NCBI GenBank assembly: GCA_029706075.1
Contig: JAINUG010000026.1
Span: 1,657,001-1,721,000, forward strand
DNA: 64,000 nt
Direction: 5' to 3'
Origin: Aldrovandia affinis
Taxonomy: Eukaryota > Chordata > Actinopteri > Notacanthiformes > Halosauridae
Shown here: one piece after another, positions 35,200 to 48,244 of the stretch
How the letters are laid out: every line of letters begins with the position of its first letter
Numbering within the stretch: position 1 is the stretch's first letter
Made by a program: the position numbers and the translations under genes
Notes under the pieces: model-generated
What the model was told of the DNA's origin: nothing
Seen by the model: only the letters and a program-made list of their open reading frames with translations
The model's database searches: none

Positions 35200-36785
35200 C
35201 CTCCTCCCTGCCTCGGCTCCCAACCTCACTGTAACATCTCTCCATATTTCTAACAATCACTTTGTCTTTCTCTCTCCCTCTCACCTCTGTACCTAAACCC
35301 TCCACACCAACCCCTACAGCCTCTGTCCGCCACAAACTCCGCTCCCTCTCCCACTGTCCTGTCCAATCCTTTCATCCCTTCCCCCTGCTCAATGCTTCAC
35401 CCTGTCTGTGGAGGACAAGTCCTCCACGCTCCTCTCCTCTCTCCCCTATTCCTTTGATTCACTCTGCCCTATTTCAACAAAAAACCTGCATGCCTGCCCC
35501 CTCCCAGCCTGACCACAATCCTGCAGATAGAACCAAACTCTGAGCTGCGGAACGGAAATGGAAAAAAAAATCTACAGCTCCAGTGGACCTGACAACTTTT
35601 TACTCCCTCCTAGTTCCCTTCTCTGCTATGCTTTCCTGTGCTAAATCTACCTTCTTTTACTCTAAGATTAAATCTGCTATTTCTAACCCACGTAAGTTGT
35701 TTTCTACTTTCTCCTCTCTCCACATCCCACCTCTTTCCCCTGTCAACATTCTCTTGACCAGGGTCCCTCAGGGCTTAGTTCTTGGCCCCTTTCTTTACAC
35801 TCTAAGATAAGGTTATCTCTTCTCATGGCCTTTCCTACTACTACTATGCTGCTGACACCCAACTCTTTCTGTCTTTTTTCTGTGTGATACCCATGTTCTA
35901 GCACGCATTTCTGGTTGTCTGGCAGACATCTCGACCTGGATGGTCATCTGAAGCTCAGCCCAGGAAAGACAGAGCTACTCTTCCTCTCAGAAAATATATC
36001 TCAGAGATCAATGATTCTATCACCATAGGCGGCTCCGCAGTGTCTCCATCCCAGTCGGCCAGGAACTTTGGGGTGTCACTAGACGACCAGCTGAGCTTCT
36101 CGGTGGTGGGTGGCGAGTGGCAATCCGAGTGACGATCACCTGGTCCTACAGATTTTCCATTCACAACATCAGGAAAATCTGTCCTTTCCTCACCCAAGAG
36201 GTCATGCAACTATTCATCCAGCCTATGGTAATCACACACCTGGACTAATGCTTTTCTATGCCATCAATCCGTTACGACTTATGTGCAGAATGCGGCTGCA
36301 CATCTGGTGTCCAACCTTCTGAAATTCTCACACTCCACTTCTCACAATTCTTCACTGGCTCCCAGTTGCAGCTCGCATTCAATTCAAGTCATTGGTACCG
36401 ATGTACCAGGCCATGAGGGTTACTGCTCCCTGCTACTTTCAGTCATTGATCACATCCTACACTCCTTCCAGATCACTCCGATTGGCCTCCTCTGACCAGC
36501 TGTCCCATCTCTCCATACACCCAGTAGTCAATTCTTACAGCCCGCCTCTTCTCTGGCCTCGTCTCAGGATGGTAGAATGATTAAGTTAAAAAGTCAGTTG
36601 AGAGACTTCACCTCAAATAAAAAAATATTATTATAATAAAAAAATAACATTTCTCTACCTTTTGTATGACAGTTTTTGTGGCACAAATTTTCGCAATGTC
36701 AATGATTAGACTGTAACTTAAATGATCTCTAGACATATTAAAAGCATCTGCTAAATAATTAACTTGTAATTGTAAATTGTTACCA
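35200..36785 (+). mobile_element. Second L2-type LINE, heavily decayed
   Basis: Fragments in changing frames include TRVPQGLVLGPFL (RT motif, about 35757-35797), LKLSPGKTELLFLS (about 35949-35990), MQNAAAHLVSNLLKFSHSTS (36283-36342) and a VPMYQAMRVTAPCYF stretch (about 36392-36440). Together they follow L2 order. An AAAAGCATCTGCTAAATAAT end at about 36739-36758 is a diverged version of the 3' tail of the neighbouring L2. Many stops and shifts indicate an older copy. Confidence 0.7.
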
Positions 36786-37124
36786 AGAAAAACTTGCCTC
36801 AAGCCACAGCTGTTATCATTTACTAATGTTAACAAATCCAAATCATACATAATGATTAATAAATTGATTACTAATAATGAATACAATTCAATAAATAATT
36901 ATTTATAAGCAGTTTTTTGCAGGCCATAAACTAAATTGTGGTACTCAACGTATTACAAGTCTGTATTACAATTAATTGTTTGCTTGAGCAAGCACTGGAT
37001 AATGCCATGCAAACAAAGCCTTGAAATTAAATTCTACAGGTAACAGACCAACCTGTATTCACATTCATAAAAAAGGAAAGCTTTGTCCCAGGGACTGATG
37101 GGTGTGTCTCATCGTACTTCTCAT

Positions 37125-37405
37125 TGGGTGTTGTGAATTTTAACTGTGTAAATGAAAATGGTAGCTCAGCTGGTTAGTAGTCACAATAGTACAGCACTCT
37201 CAGTCCCAGAGTTGTATGCACACAATATTGTTAATTGTTTTTATATTTAGTTTTTGAGCGGTTGTCACTACCGGTCACAGGACTACGGCAGCGAACTCAC
37301 ATTACTAGGGGGGGATTGACATAAAAGTAGCGGGTTTAATTGGCTACTAAATTGGGAGAAAATGGGATAAAATCTGAAACAAAATGTAAAAATGTAAAAA
37401 AATTA
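37125..37405 (+). repeat. Diverged copy of the 34.3-kb SINE family
   Basis: The 3' half (37285-37395), with GGCAGCGAACTCAC and TAAATTGGGAGAAAATGGGA, aligns with the reverse complement of 34000-34110. The 5' half is less clear, with a GTAGCTCAGCTGGTTAGTAG motif that could be its A-box region. Confidence 0.55.
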
Positions 37406-38714
37406 ATTATTACTATAGCACTCAACCATGAATTGCATATTAATTTCCTGGAGGTAGATATATACCTCAATAAATTAACTAGTTTGGTTATTACAAGGCA
37501 TGGATGCAGAGATTGCAATAGTTTATGATTGCATTCTCAGCTGGGAAAAGGGAAATATTGAAAAGGTAGAATGTGAGCTCAGTCATGCTGCAGGACATTC
37601 TATTGTGTATACATGCCCTTGGGCTGATATGAGCTAAAATTAGCTCCCCTTTCTACATTTTGTTAATGCATTCTACCCATAATGCTTTGTGACAATTGAT
37701 TCAAATCCACAAGGAGACACAAGCTGAGAAATTGCAGTTTGTAAATGTGTTATGGGACTTCATTAATTCATTTAGCAGAGTGATGAGTGTAACAGTGGGA
37801 CATCAGTTCCCATCTCTGAAACACCCTCTCCATGTTTAATAAGGTGTGGGAAACCTGACCTTGCAGGGTATTTATATATTTTTGTCAGAATTACAATAAC
37901 AGGAAATTAAGACACAGCTTTATGAAAAGTCAGAGCAGCAAGTAATAGCGGAGAATGTGAAATATCCCATTAAAAAATCTGAAGTAATTTTTCTTCTAAA
38001 TGATATGCTGTATTTAACTAACGAGTGAGGCATAATACCAGATGCAGAAATACATATTCCTCATTAGGGATGTGTCTCCAAATCTGTGAACCATATCTTC
38101 CAATTTCATTCAATAACTCCACTGATAATATCTGAGCATGAGCATGCTATACAGAATGTTCCTAAAGTGTGTGCTTGGTGGTGTACTGAGCAGATGGATC
38201 GCAGCCTTTCTGAACCACAGCTTCCAGTGAGGAAGTGAGACGCCTTCTGTTTCTGTCTCCATTGTGCACGTCAAACACTCGACCACCCTGTTTCAAGGGC
38301 ATTACCCTGCAGAGCTCCTGAACAGGAGGGGGTACGCTAATCACCAGCATTTTGGCCGCCTGCCAGCAGGGGTTAATGCCTCGACCCCAGATAAAGGCTC
38401 CTGTCAGCCACTCCTCCAAGTACATCCTGCTTGTGTGAGTTCAGGAATGCAGAAAACAACCAGTGGGTGGAGTCTCGATGGAGCTGTTTTCCTGATTTGT
38501 TTTAATGTGAGCAAGATGGCGATCCCCGCCCATCAATGAGTTTACAACACCCAACACACCCCCCTGGTCTTTCCACGTCTTTCCTGTGGTCTTTCCATGT
38601 GTTGTCCCCCCCCAATGAGTCCGCCACCTGCAACTATGGGACCAGCTGCAACTCTGGGACTGGCAGTAACAAGGATGCCAAACCGCTTCCTTCAAGATGG
38701 AACTCAGAGATGCT

Positions 38715-38885
38715 TTTTTGCGCATGTGGCGACCTTTTCTGGGTGTGGAGAGTCAATCGGCGCCCCCAAACAAGACTCGTGACCAGAGCCGGGCTGGTGC
38801 AGCTGGGGCTCGAACCCAGGCTGCAGTGGGAAACCTCCACTTAGAACTTAGTGCCTTTACTGGTTGCGACACTCGGAGGCCCCTG
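38715..38885 (-). repeat. tRNA-derived SINE head of the same family
   Basis: The reverse complement begins GGGGCCTCCGAGTGTCGCAA, has a clear B-box GGTTCGAGCCCC and CTGCACCAGCCCGGCTCTGG, then GGCGCCGATTGACTCTCCAC. It parallels the heads at 4.55 and 34.5 kb. Where the copy ends below 38.7 kb is not clear. Confidence 0.6.
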
Positions 38886-38998
38886 CTTTCGGTATGCTTG
38901 AGGTAACATGCAAGCAGTGTTATCCTGTTGTTAGCACAACAAAGTCCATTGTGGCAGCTGTCATTTTCTACTGAATGAAAGAGAATGATACAGCACCC

Positions 38999-39069
<71 letters not shown>
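38999..39069. repeat. (TG)n microsatellite
   Basis: An almost perfect run of about 35 TG dinucleotides. Translated frames across it are artefacts. Confidence 0.97.
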
Positions 39070-39070
<1 letters not shown>

Positions 39071-39454
39071 TTTTCATTTGTGAGAGATAGAGAGAAAGTG
39101 TACTCACTGAAAGAGAGATCTCTCATTCCATTAGAGATTGTCAGTGTATTAAATCTGGAGGTGGTGCAGCGTAGTAGTTTGTTTTGTGTATGCTTTCTTC
39201 TTATTAAGATGTAGAGACTTGTTCAATACACTCTGTCAGGTGTCAGAAGCAGGTATGTGGGCAGTATTAGGGCTTTGGGCTACATTCAGAGAGTCAACAA
39301 GCATGGCTTAATCCAATAACTTTCAATTTAGAAGTACTCCCTTTGTCTACCACTCAAGGTCACCCACACCTATCCTGTATGGCGGGTGGGGGTTGGGGGT
39401 GGGGGGCTGTGGATGACAGGGGGAATGATCCACTGAAAAGCTTTGGGTATAGAA

Positions 39455-39590
39455 GAGCAGCGAGAGAAAGAGGTGCACAGAGAGATGCTGAGAGTGAAGA
39501 GACTCAGGGAGGAGACGCTCAAAGAGGAGGTACACAGAGAGGAGAGGAGAGACTCAGACAAGCGATGCTGAGAGAAAAGAGAAATGAATG
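39455..39590. repeat. Purine-rich GAGA-type imperfect repeat
   Basis: A strand-asymmetric purine tract with recurring AGAGATGCTGAGAG and CAGAGAGGAG words. It is low-complexity and open in several frames but not coding. Confidence 0.6.
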
Positions 39591-41180
39591 CTATATGTGG
39601 CGAGATCAGGACCTTTTGCCTCGCCGCAGCACTCACTGTCTTCAATGTTTAATGCAATTGATAATAGGAGCCATCAATATAGACTTTAGCAGTCAGCATT
39701 CACTGTGGTGCAGGTGATTGGAGCTGTGAATAGAACTGTGGAGTGTGCAAGCGGGGTGGAAGTGCTCCACACATTCTAACAAAGAGATACAGATTTACTC
39801 TCCAACCCGTAATTTCGCGGATGGCATTCCTGCTGTCCAGATATCTGCTTCTGTTTTCTATGGTTAGGCTTTCCAAAAAAGCCAGAGATCACCATTTCCA
39901 CATACAAAAGATGTCAAGTTGTCCAACTTGGCCCAGTACAAGCTATTTATAATAATAAAGATTATATCGCTGATCATTTTCAGCATCCTGCTCAGCTCCA
40001 TCTCCACTCCAGCTTCTCTATTTATCTCTCAACATTCGCTGCAGCTGTGGCTCCATATCCCCCTACAGGGCCACAGGTGGTGGGTTTGAGGAAACACCCC
40101 TGCCAGGGATACAAACATGTTCTGCATGGGAAGCTTCTGCTAAGAGATGCTGCTAGAGATCTCCCTGCTCTGAGCCTCCAGTACAGCATGCTGCTCTGGG
40201 GGAGAGGATATGTGCCCTGCAGAGCACGATTTCCCCTATTGACAGCATCCTGGCTGCAGCCCTGCGCCGGGACGTCCCATGGGTCTCCGTGCACACAGGC
40301 GGCACGTGACCTCTCACCCCAGGAAGAGATTACAGGAGCCTGCAGCTTTGTTGCTGGGAGCAGTCCAACAGCATTATTCCTGCTCCTTCCCACAGTTCCA
40401 TTTGTAGTTACAACGAACTGATACATATCACCCAATTAAACAATATTGAACCACAGTTTCTGTTTGTATTCACTTGCATTGAACAGTGCTAACTGTACCA
40501 CTGCATTATCAGACCGAGACCATTTTAAAGAGATCTCTCCGCTGCACCTTTTTAAAAACAGAACAGTGATCCTCATTTTAAATATAGATATAAAAGGATC
40601 AGTCTCACAGAGTGTTGTGCTGTTCTGTTTTTTTTAATGCCTTTCCACTTTATTGCACACCATTTATACTTTACAATTGTATAAAATTATATCATTATAT
40701 ACAATTATATACATTATAAAAAACAAATATCAAAAATATTCTCACAGGGCCAGTATTGCATATATCCAATGTCATTACCGTGAGGTTTTGTTCTTCCATA
40801 TTCATTTCTGGATGGCAAACATGAGGGTAAGACAGAAGGTCATATTCCCAGACTAATCTGACAGCTGCTTATGCTTGTGGGCTTCTCAGTTTCCACAAAT
40901 AAATATTTACTACAACCGCAACGAATCTGACAAATATTCTGACAAATATTGTATACTTATTATAATTGTTATAATTCTGATGAAGGAATCAAATTCAGAT
41001 TAGTGTTATTACTCTTTCAGAATGCAAGACCAGGCACCATCTCCAGCGGGAATGGCCCCCACGTCATTGAAGAGAGCCATGAACTATTCTTTGTGACATC
41101 TGATTGTGGGATGGGAGTCTTAGGCCCTTTTAGTGTTGTACTGCTCTTTTTCCCTCAGTATATTTGTGGGAGTATTTTAC

Positions 41181-41255
41181 CTGTGCAGGTGAAGAATTTG
41201 GATTCCCCAACACTCAGCTCCACTTTGTTCAGTGAGATGGACACTTGAAGGACAG
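41181..41255 (-). CDS. ncam2: ncam2 exon 2: mature N-terminus and first half of Ig1
   Basis: This 75-bp exon encodes the start of the first Ig domain of a homophilic neural adhesion molecule that acts at the cell surface of neurons and axons. On the minus strand it reads [20 protein letters not shown] followed by FTCT, whose Cys is the first half of the Ig1 disulfide. It closely resembles the corresponding start of mammalian NCAM2 and is less like NCAM1. It is preceded by a pyrimidine-rich acceptor ending in cag at 41256 and followed by a gtaaaa donor at 41180. The incoming codon is split after its first base and the outgoing codon also after its first base, matching the next exon. The upstream signal-peptide exon is not seen. 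Orthology rests on recalled NCAM2 protein, not on a search. Confidence 0.93.
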
Positions 41256-44200
41256 CTGAAAGACAGACAAAGACAAACAGGCAGGAGTCAGGCAGAGCAA
41301 TCAAAATGTGTTCATAAACCAAGCATTCGTTCATAAGCCAGACAGAGGGACACTTGTCAAGCAGAGAGTGAAAGGCCAGCTTCTGTCCTTCCCACATAAT
41401 GCCATCTCACATCCAGAAATCTCCCAAGGACAAGGCTGGCTCCAGCTAAGCTCAAACAAAAGCAGGGATGGAAAACATCCTTTCATCTCGCCTTCCCTGC
41501 CTGGATTTTCTTTGATTATTCTCCTTCTGCCATTTATTTCAACACAAATGTATCCTGAATGCCTTTTGAAAGATGCAGCATCCCACAGAACAAGGGGGAG
41601 AAACTGCATGCCTTGGCACATTCTATTAATCTGTCATCAATACAAATGATCCGAAAAGGTCAACTCCCCAGTCGCGTTCATCAAACAGCGCGCGGCAGTC
41701 TTGCTGGAATCACCGCGCTGGCATCACAGAAGTCCTCAACTCTTCAACTCATCCGCTAGCATGTTAGGTTTGTGCCACCACTGCTTTAATGTGCATTAAT
41801 GAGATATGACATGATGGAATCAGCATGCTGTGCTTTACCACAGTTTTCTGCATTCACATGTGGGCGAGTGCGATTTACAGTAAGCTTCCTGAGCCCCCTG
41901 CAACAGAGGCAAAGGCATTTCTGTCTGTGAGGAGCTTGTCTGTGCAAGTCTCAACTCCAACCATAATGACAGTTGGATTTTCCCCCCGGGGAGAGACCTG
42001 ATCCTGGCCTATTCTGAACCATCAGATTGCCCCCAGAACTCTCACTAATGAGAGACTGTAGACTACCCACAAATGAGAGGATTACTTTTTGGTATTTCAC
42101 AAGTTCACTATTAGTACTACTATTACCAACGATAAACAGACTCACAGGTCAGTGAGACTGTTAGTGGCAGCGAAATGCGCTGCATTGTCAAATTGTCAGG
42201 GCCAACACTGCTTTAATTTGCAAACTACAGCCTGACCATCAAGACTATTATTATTAGTACAACCTACCGGATACCCAACACGTTCTGTAATCACATTACA
42301 AAGGAATTACACACAAATGCTGTCACAACTGATGTCATTCACTGCATACTACATTGTCAATGCAGGTCTCATAGATTAGTCAAACTATAGATTGACCATC
42401 TGCACTGCTTTTACAAAGTACAGATTGTCTGTCATTTCTGTTATTAAACACACCAATTTTCAGTCAAACTTGTTATTTGCTACACAAAAGAGAATAGCCT
42501 CCGTGAGTACTGCTGTGACGAACAATGCTTATGCATTGACTCAATTGCTCGCTGTGGAATGGGTAATACCAGTCTATTCTCACAGTCTCATAGAATTGTA
42601 GAGTTGTAATCTCCTGATTGTTTTGGTAATTGCATACACGATCACAATGTGCATTAAGCTGTGATGATGTTTGTGTACCGTTGTGATGGTATCAACTTAG
42701 TATTTTCATGTTTCTCCTCTGCTTTTTAAATAATTTCCATAAACATTCCACCCTCTGGATTCTCCCATTAATAATAGATGTAGATTTTATAATGTAAATA
42801 GTCTGAACAATATGCAAATAGATCCATAAACATACTTATAAAAATGAAAGAAAGATCTCATAAAATTTATACACCCACTCATAATATGGAAATAAGACAA
42901 CCTAAGCAACTGTATTAATAAAGTACCCCAATAGATGGCAGCAGGGAGATTCGGTTATGTCATCGCCCACATGGCAAGTAAAACCACATTTGACTGTAGT
43001 GAACCTGTCCCTTGTGGAGAACTCTGCTACGACCCTGCGAGAGCTGCTAGTTGTTTCACATTAAATTACAACTGTCCCCACACATTTTGCCTTGAATGAC
43101 ACGTGCTCACATCCATACATAATATTACAACTGCTCACATCCAAAACTCTGTGCCTCACAGCGACCCACCACGCATCCGCTTACACATTCACACAGACAT
43201 GCATGCAAGTGTAACTAATATCGCTGTTTTTGGGTGGCATGTGATTTGTATATTATATTTTAAATACAAAAAATATCTTATATAGACTTGGCTGCTAGAA
43301 TGTATAATATGCAATATTATGAGTTTATAATAATGAGATGAAGAATTACATGTGATAAAAAACCTGTTATTGGAATCCCTGTAAGTGACCTCATTGACGT
43401 CAGTCAAAAGGCAATGCTGGTGAAACTACAAGCTATTACAACTGATGACAGCCACCCCCTGCATTCAGAGGTCAAAACGCTCCATAATGTCCTTTCTCCC
43501 AAGTGCTATGCATGTTTTTAATGAGAGGCATATCTGCAAATGCCCAATCCCAATGAATTTAACTGCAGTGCAATTTTACGGCCATTTTAACATTTTATAT
43601 GTGCTATTGTTGTTCTTATTGTCATGTTATTTATACCTGGAGTATGGCGGCAAAAAATTCCATATTTTTTAAATGTGACTAATGAAGAAAGCTGAATCTG
43701 TATGATCTCTCATTAGGATCAGCTGAATGAGAAGATGATGATGTTAATCTCATCACAGGCAGAATTACATCTGTTTGTAGCCATTGAAGACTAATCTGCC
43801 ATTTCAGGGTTATTATTCCAGGCAATGAAGGGTAGAAGTATTAGAACAGTCTTTGTGTGGGTGAGAGTTGTCCATTAAATTCTCTTTCAGCTGAAACATT
43901 TTTTTTAGTTTTCTTTTAATTATTTAAAGATATCCCCCCACATTCCGTGACAGCACCGAAACCCTTTCATTTCAGATAATTATACAGCATTCCCTGGGAC
44001 TTTTTCTATCACCCAGGTCATAAACAGTTATTAAATTGATAAACATCAAATTTTCCTTTCCCAGTGGAGCCTACAAATGATGACAAGTTGTTCAACTCTG
44101 AAAGTTAAAACTTTGCAAAGCAATTTGTAATAAAAAAAGATTAGATCTCGGATCATTTGCAGCATTATATTTAGACAAATTGTAAACAAAGCTGGCATGA

Positions 44201-44384
44201 TGCCATGTAGATGCCTTTTATGGGAAATAAAGATGGAAATGAATTTACAGCGCAACCTGAAAATTCCGCACACAAGCAGTCGATGCACAGTTACACGCTG
44301 CCAGCAATGTCCTGCCAGCGAGCGATGGGCCATGGAAACTCACATTTTGTATGTGTTAGCCGGATGCCGCTATGTGTTAGCCGG

Positions 44385-44733
44385 ATGCCGCTGGCCCGGA
44401 CCCTAGCTGCTGGTTCCATCCCCTGCCCTGCCCTGGTATCTGGAGGGATGAGGTCCACCCCACCCCTACACGTAGAAAGCCCTTCCGGTGGTCTGTTAAG
44501 TCTCATGAGCCTCAAGGACTATTTGTTTTGTTTTTCTCTGTAACCCACAATTTTCCAGGAGTTCATCTCGACCGCCTTTTAAGGGGTCAGGGAATAATTT
44601 TCCAGTCTCCTACATTGGTTCCAATGGTTTTCTGGTTTTTTGATTCCCTCTGGAAAATGGCAATTGTGAAGCGCTGTGTGACAACCTGTTTGTAAATGGC
44701 ACTATACAAAAATAAAGATTGATTGATTGTAGC
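44385..44733 (+). repeat. Retroposon 3' end with TTGATTGATTG tail
   Basis: The segment ends GTGAAGCGCTGTGTGACAAC, TGGCACTATACAAAAATAAA and GATTGATTGATTG. A GCGCT-to-TATAAATAAA-TTGATTG ending is common in fish LINE/SINE 3' ends. No coding portion was recognised upstream. A 22-bp direct duplication (TATGTGTTAGCCGGATGCCG plus C) sits at its left side, at about 44350-44392. Confidence 0.45.
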
Positions 44734-44883
44734 CATAAGAACAGCCCGACGTGGAGAGACAACCCATCGAAATCAAGTGTCAGCAGCAGACTCCGCCACC
44801 TCCTAACATTCTTGTAATGTTCCTGTAACACTGGCGCAGAATAATCAGATCACTGCGACATGAGAACATGCTTGCTTTTTGTG

Positions 44884-45112
44884 ACATTTACATTACATTT
44901 ACATTTTACATTTTAGGCATTTAGCAGACGCTCTTATCCAGAGCAACTTACACAATTGACAATTTCTTTACATTTGTACAGCTGGATATTTTTACTGAAG
45001 CAATTCAAGTTAAGTACCTTGCTTAAGGGTACAACAGCAGTGCCCCCACCTGGGAATCAAACCGGCAACCTCTGAGTTACAAGCCCAGTTCCCTAACCAT
45101 TACACACACAGT
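44884..45112 (-). repeat. V-SINE-like SINE
   Basis: The sequence is homologous throughout to the copy at 17.7 kb. It has the same core (TTGTACCCTTAAGCAAGGTA on the reverse complement), the same tail (TCTGGATAAGAGCGTCTGCT) and a B-box GGTTTGATTCCC. The head is slightly degraded near 45105-45112 and no flanking duplication is evident. Confidence 0.82.
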
Positions 45113-45304
45113 GATGCTGCACTGACGTGGAAGGAGTCCCCCAGTTCCTCTCAGAGCCCGGTGTAACTGGCAATGTCAGAGCTTCGTCCTTCCCTCCCTC
45201 ATTCCATCCCTCATTGCCTCCCTCTCTCACTCGCACTCAGCTCTACTGGCGAACTTCACCATGGTGGCTTGAGAGCATAAGAGCAGTCAGTCCTAGCCTT
45301 TATC

Positions 45305-46773
45305 CAGTGGCGTACCGTGGGGGTTCAGTCAGGGCCTTCAGTAAGCAATTGTAAACCACATACACACATCTTACACGTCTCTGTTACAGCCAACGCAGCC
45401 ATATGCAAATAATGCGCACATTATGCCGCACGCAGGCTCTCAACAACACGACAGCTGATCAACAATTACAACAGTAGGCTAGATTAGGGTGGGTTAAATG
45501 CAGAGTAAATTTCCCCACATGGATCAATAAAGTAATCTACTAATACACTTGTGTCACTGTGCACATTCACTTCACTCAAATGACGCAAATAGTAAAGCAC
45601 TCACCCGTCACTTGTAAATAAAGTCCATTTGTCTGTCTTTTTTGTGAAAGCGTTCAATAACATCCTCATGTAGTTGTCCTTTTTGCTTCAGTTGATTGAG
45701 CAGTTCTTTCTCAATGGAGAAAGACGCCAAAGAAGACAATTTGATTAAACATTGCTCGGTTTGGTCATACGCTACGCTTGAAAGTCAGACTCGTGTTTAG
45801 TGCTTTCAAAGTCATAGATTGCAAGTTCAGGACTAAATAAAAGGTACCCAGGATGGTAATTTAACATCTTATCTTGTTTCTGGTGAAATTTCATTGAAAT
45901 CTGTCAATGCGAAATGCGATATTTTTGACCCAGAATGTGAGATATCTTTGCCCAAATGCTCACTGCCTGCCGTGGTTTTTGCCGTGTCGCGGCAGGTGCG
46001 CAACATGTAATTATGTGATTAATTGATTATGTAATGTCATTTCAGATAATTCAAAGTAAGATATATATCATATCTTTTTTAGAATGCTTCAATCTGTAAT
46101 TACTGAAAATGTAATGCAATTATCTTTATTTTTAAGAAAGTTATGGCCATTTATGTTATTGGATCACAGCTTTTGTTTCAAGCCCATTGAAAAGCAAATT
46201 TTGCAAATTTGTGAGTGTTAAAATGACCATAACTTCCTTAAAACTTAACATATGAGAGTGAATACGATATACAATTTCATGAATTTTCATGCTCTATCTG
46301 GTGGGATAAGTTTCATTTTCAGCTCGATTTATAACATTTCAAAATGTTGTAACATACCTACATTTTCTTTTCGCTCAAGCTACGTAGGAAATTCATACAA
46401 AAGTTGGGGGTAGCCCAGGACACGTTGCTAGGCCCAGAGGGCGTACTGTCATTGAACATCAAAATTTGATTGGCTGATGATTCTGTCACTAATGCTTATT
46501 ATAAATCAGATGTGTGTTTTTTCAATAAAAAGCTAGCAGTATCTATAGTGCTGGCCCCCGCCAGCTGAAATCACTGTGAGGTGTTTAAGTGACTTTTTTT
46601 GATGTAGGAAATTCCAGTTCAGCCTCAACAAAACTAACCATAAGTAATTTTGTGGATATTACACTATTGAAACTGATAACTAAATACTCAAGAAAGACAT
46701 TTTACACACACTTAATTTTATTGGTTACAGGGCCAGCAGAGAAGGCCCTGCTGGCCCTGACGGCCCACCACTG
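45305..46773 (-). mobile_element. hAT-type DNA transposon, complete, non-autonomous
   Basis: It begins CAGTGGCGTACCGTGGGGG and ends GACGGCCCACCACTG, whose reverse complement CAGTGGTGGGCCGTC matches the start. It is flanked by the perfect 8-bp duplication CCTTTATC at 45297-45304 and 46774-46781. Length is 1,469 bp, with only a C-terminal transposase remnant on the minus strand. The homologous copy at 59.1 kb is interrupted by a LINE. Confidence 0.92.
45608..45780 (-). pseudogene. hAT transposase C-terminal remnant
   Basis: Read from 45780 downward, the frame gives CLIKLSSLASFSIEKELLN, QLKQKGQLHEDVIERFHKKD and RQMDFIYK, then a TGA stop at 45610-45608. SSLA-SIEKELL and a terminal RxMDFxYK are typical of the C-terminal dimerisation region of hAT transposases. 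The remaining transposase (BED finger, RNase-H catalytic core) is not found in the element, so it depends on a full copy elsewhere. The same end recurs at about 63303-63435 with a 7-base difference and an acceptor-like TTTCAG, hinting at an intron-exon boundary in the ancestral gene. Confidence 0.75.
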
Positions 46774-48244
46774 CCTTTATCTAATACAGAAGGGCTGGAT
46801 TCATGCTCATGCTGGAGCCCTGTAGTCACTGTGTGTTATGCATTTTCTGATGTAAATTACGCACATCAACATTTGCACATCAACACAGCTGGAGTTGGAG
46901 TGGAGATTCTCAGTGCCTTTCTACTGTAATGGTGCAGCAATCAGGGCTGAACACCACCTCTGACTGTGGGCACAGTAACCAGAAATCCACATTGCTGTTC
47001 TTCACTCCACTTCGCTGATCATTTCTGCCTCTGAGTTTACCGGTTGTGTCATGGGTACTGATTACAACTTTGGATACTATTACTATTTTTACTACAAAAG
47101 AATGTGACAACTGTATTTGTATTCAATACAAATACAAATATGGAAGGCTCAAATTAATAATGATAGGTATGGTGGATTACATTGATATGGTGCCTTCATT
47201 CATATGGTGACTTCATTTCATGATCTCAAAGTCCGTTACAGTGAAGGGGGTCATGGCTCAACTCAACCACCACCTCTGTGTACATATTTGCATTTGCATG
47301 TTATTAGCGTATCATGACAAATACATTTTTAATTGGAAACTAATTAGCAAGTAAATGAAGCTACAATAAAAGGTTGTCAGCTCATGTGCAAAACATCCTT
47401 GATCTAATAATTATGTAAACATTTAGGGGTTTTATCAATATTATTTCTTACATCACACATTACAGCACAATGTTTATATGCATATAGTCAGGCACAATGA
47501 CACTGACAGCCACCCAACCCAAATGAATAATTACAAATGGATTGGACATGGATTTCACTGCAACCCTGTACACTCTTTCTGTACAAACATTGTATTGAAA
47601 ACAAACACCTCCAGATGAACACTGTGTATTAGCTCCTAATGAAACCAACAAAAATAATTGGCCTGCAGGCTGGATCCCACAGCTTTAATTGCTTCTCATT
47701 TCTGTGAGGAAGTTGCAAAGCGCAAAGGCATTCCCTCAGTACTGAGCAATCCCCACAGTGCATGCTGGGAAACATACACACATTATGTCTGTGCCTAAGA
47801 ATCAGGGGGTTTAGGGGCCCTTAAGGCTAATACAATATGAGACGTGAAAAAAATGTCTGACACCCAACAAGAGCTAAAAATATGTGTCTGTCTAACTCTG
47901 CAGGACAACTGACTAATTGTACAGACCATCTGATTTCAACTTGTCAGCGCTGCACACTAAAAGTGCAGAACATCTGGTATTATGTGTCCAATGCTACAAA
48001 TGAACTGTACAAAGCTACTAGTTATAACTGTGCAGAGCTGCAATCTAACTATGCAAAGCTTCTAATTGTAACTGAAAAGCTGCAGATTAGCTCTACTTGA
48101 CTTTGACTGTGCAGAAATGACATGTACTGTATGTTCAGCATTCCTCAGAAGAGGATAATTTGGTTTCCTCCAAAACTATGTTAATGCTAATATTGAATTA
48201 AGATAAACTTCTACATCTATAAAGATAAGAAGCAGGGTTTATAT

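Larger units (their letters stand above)
33643..41180 (-). other. ncam2: ncam2 intron 2
   Basis: A 7.5-kb intron inside the Ig1 coding region. It contains a SINE with a nested hAT MITE (33.98-34.58 kb), two L2 LINE portions (34.6-36.8 kb), two more SINE copies (37.1-37.4 and 38.7-38.9 kb), a (TG)n tract at 39.0 kb and a purine-rich stretch at 39.45-39.6 kb. About 37.4-38.7 and 39.6-41.18 kb show nothing else I can name. Confidence 0.75.

Noticed and set aside
38715-38885. tRNA gene candidate (A and B boxes)
   Set aside because: The head resembles a tRNA but no cloverleaf with an acceptor stem follows; the same sequence recurs with SINE bodies elsewhere in the window.
40022-40435. 137-residue minus-strand and overlapping 124-residue plus-strand frames
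   Set aside because: Neither resembles a known protein domain, and both lie within ncam2 intron 2 without convincing splice sites or repeat homology.
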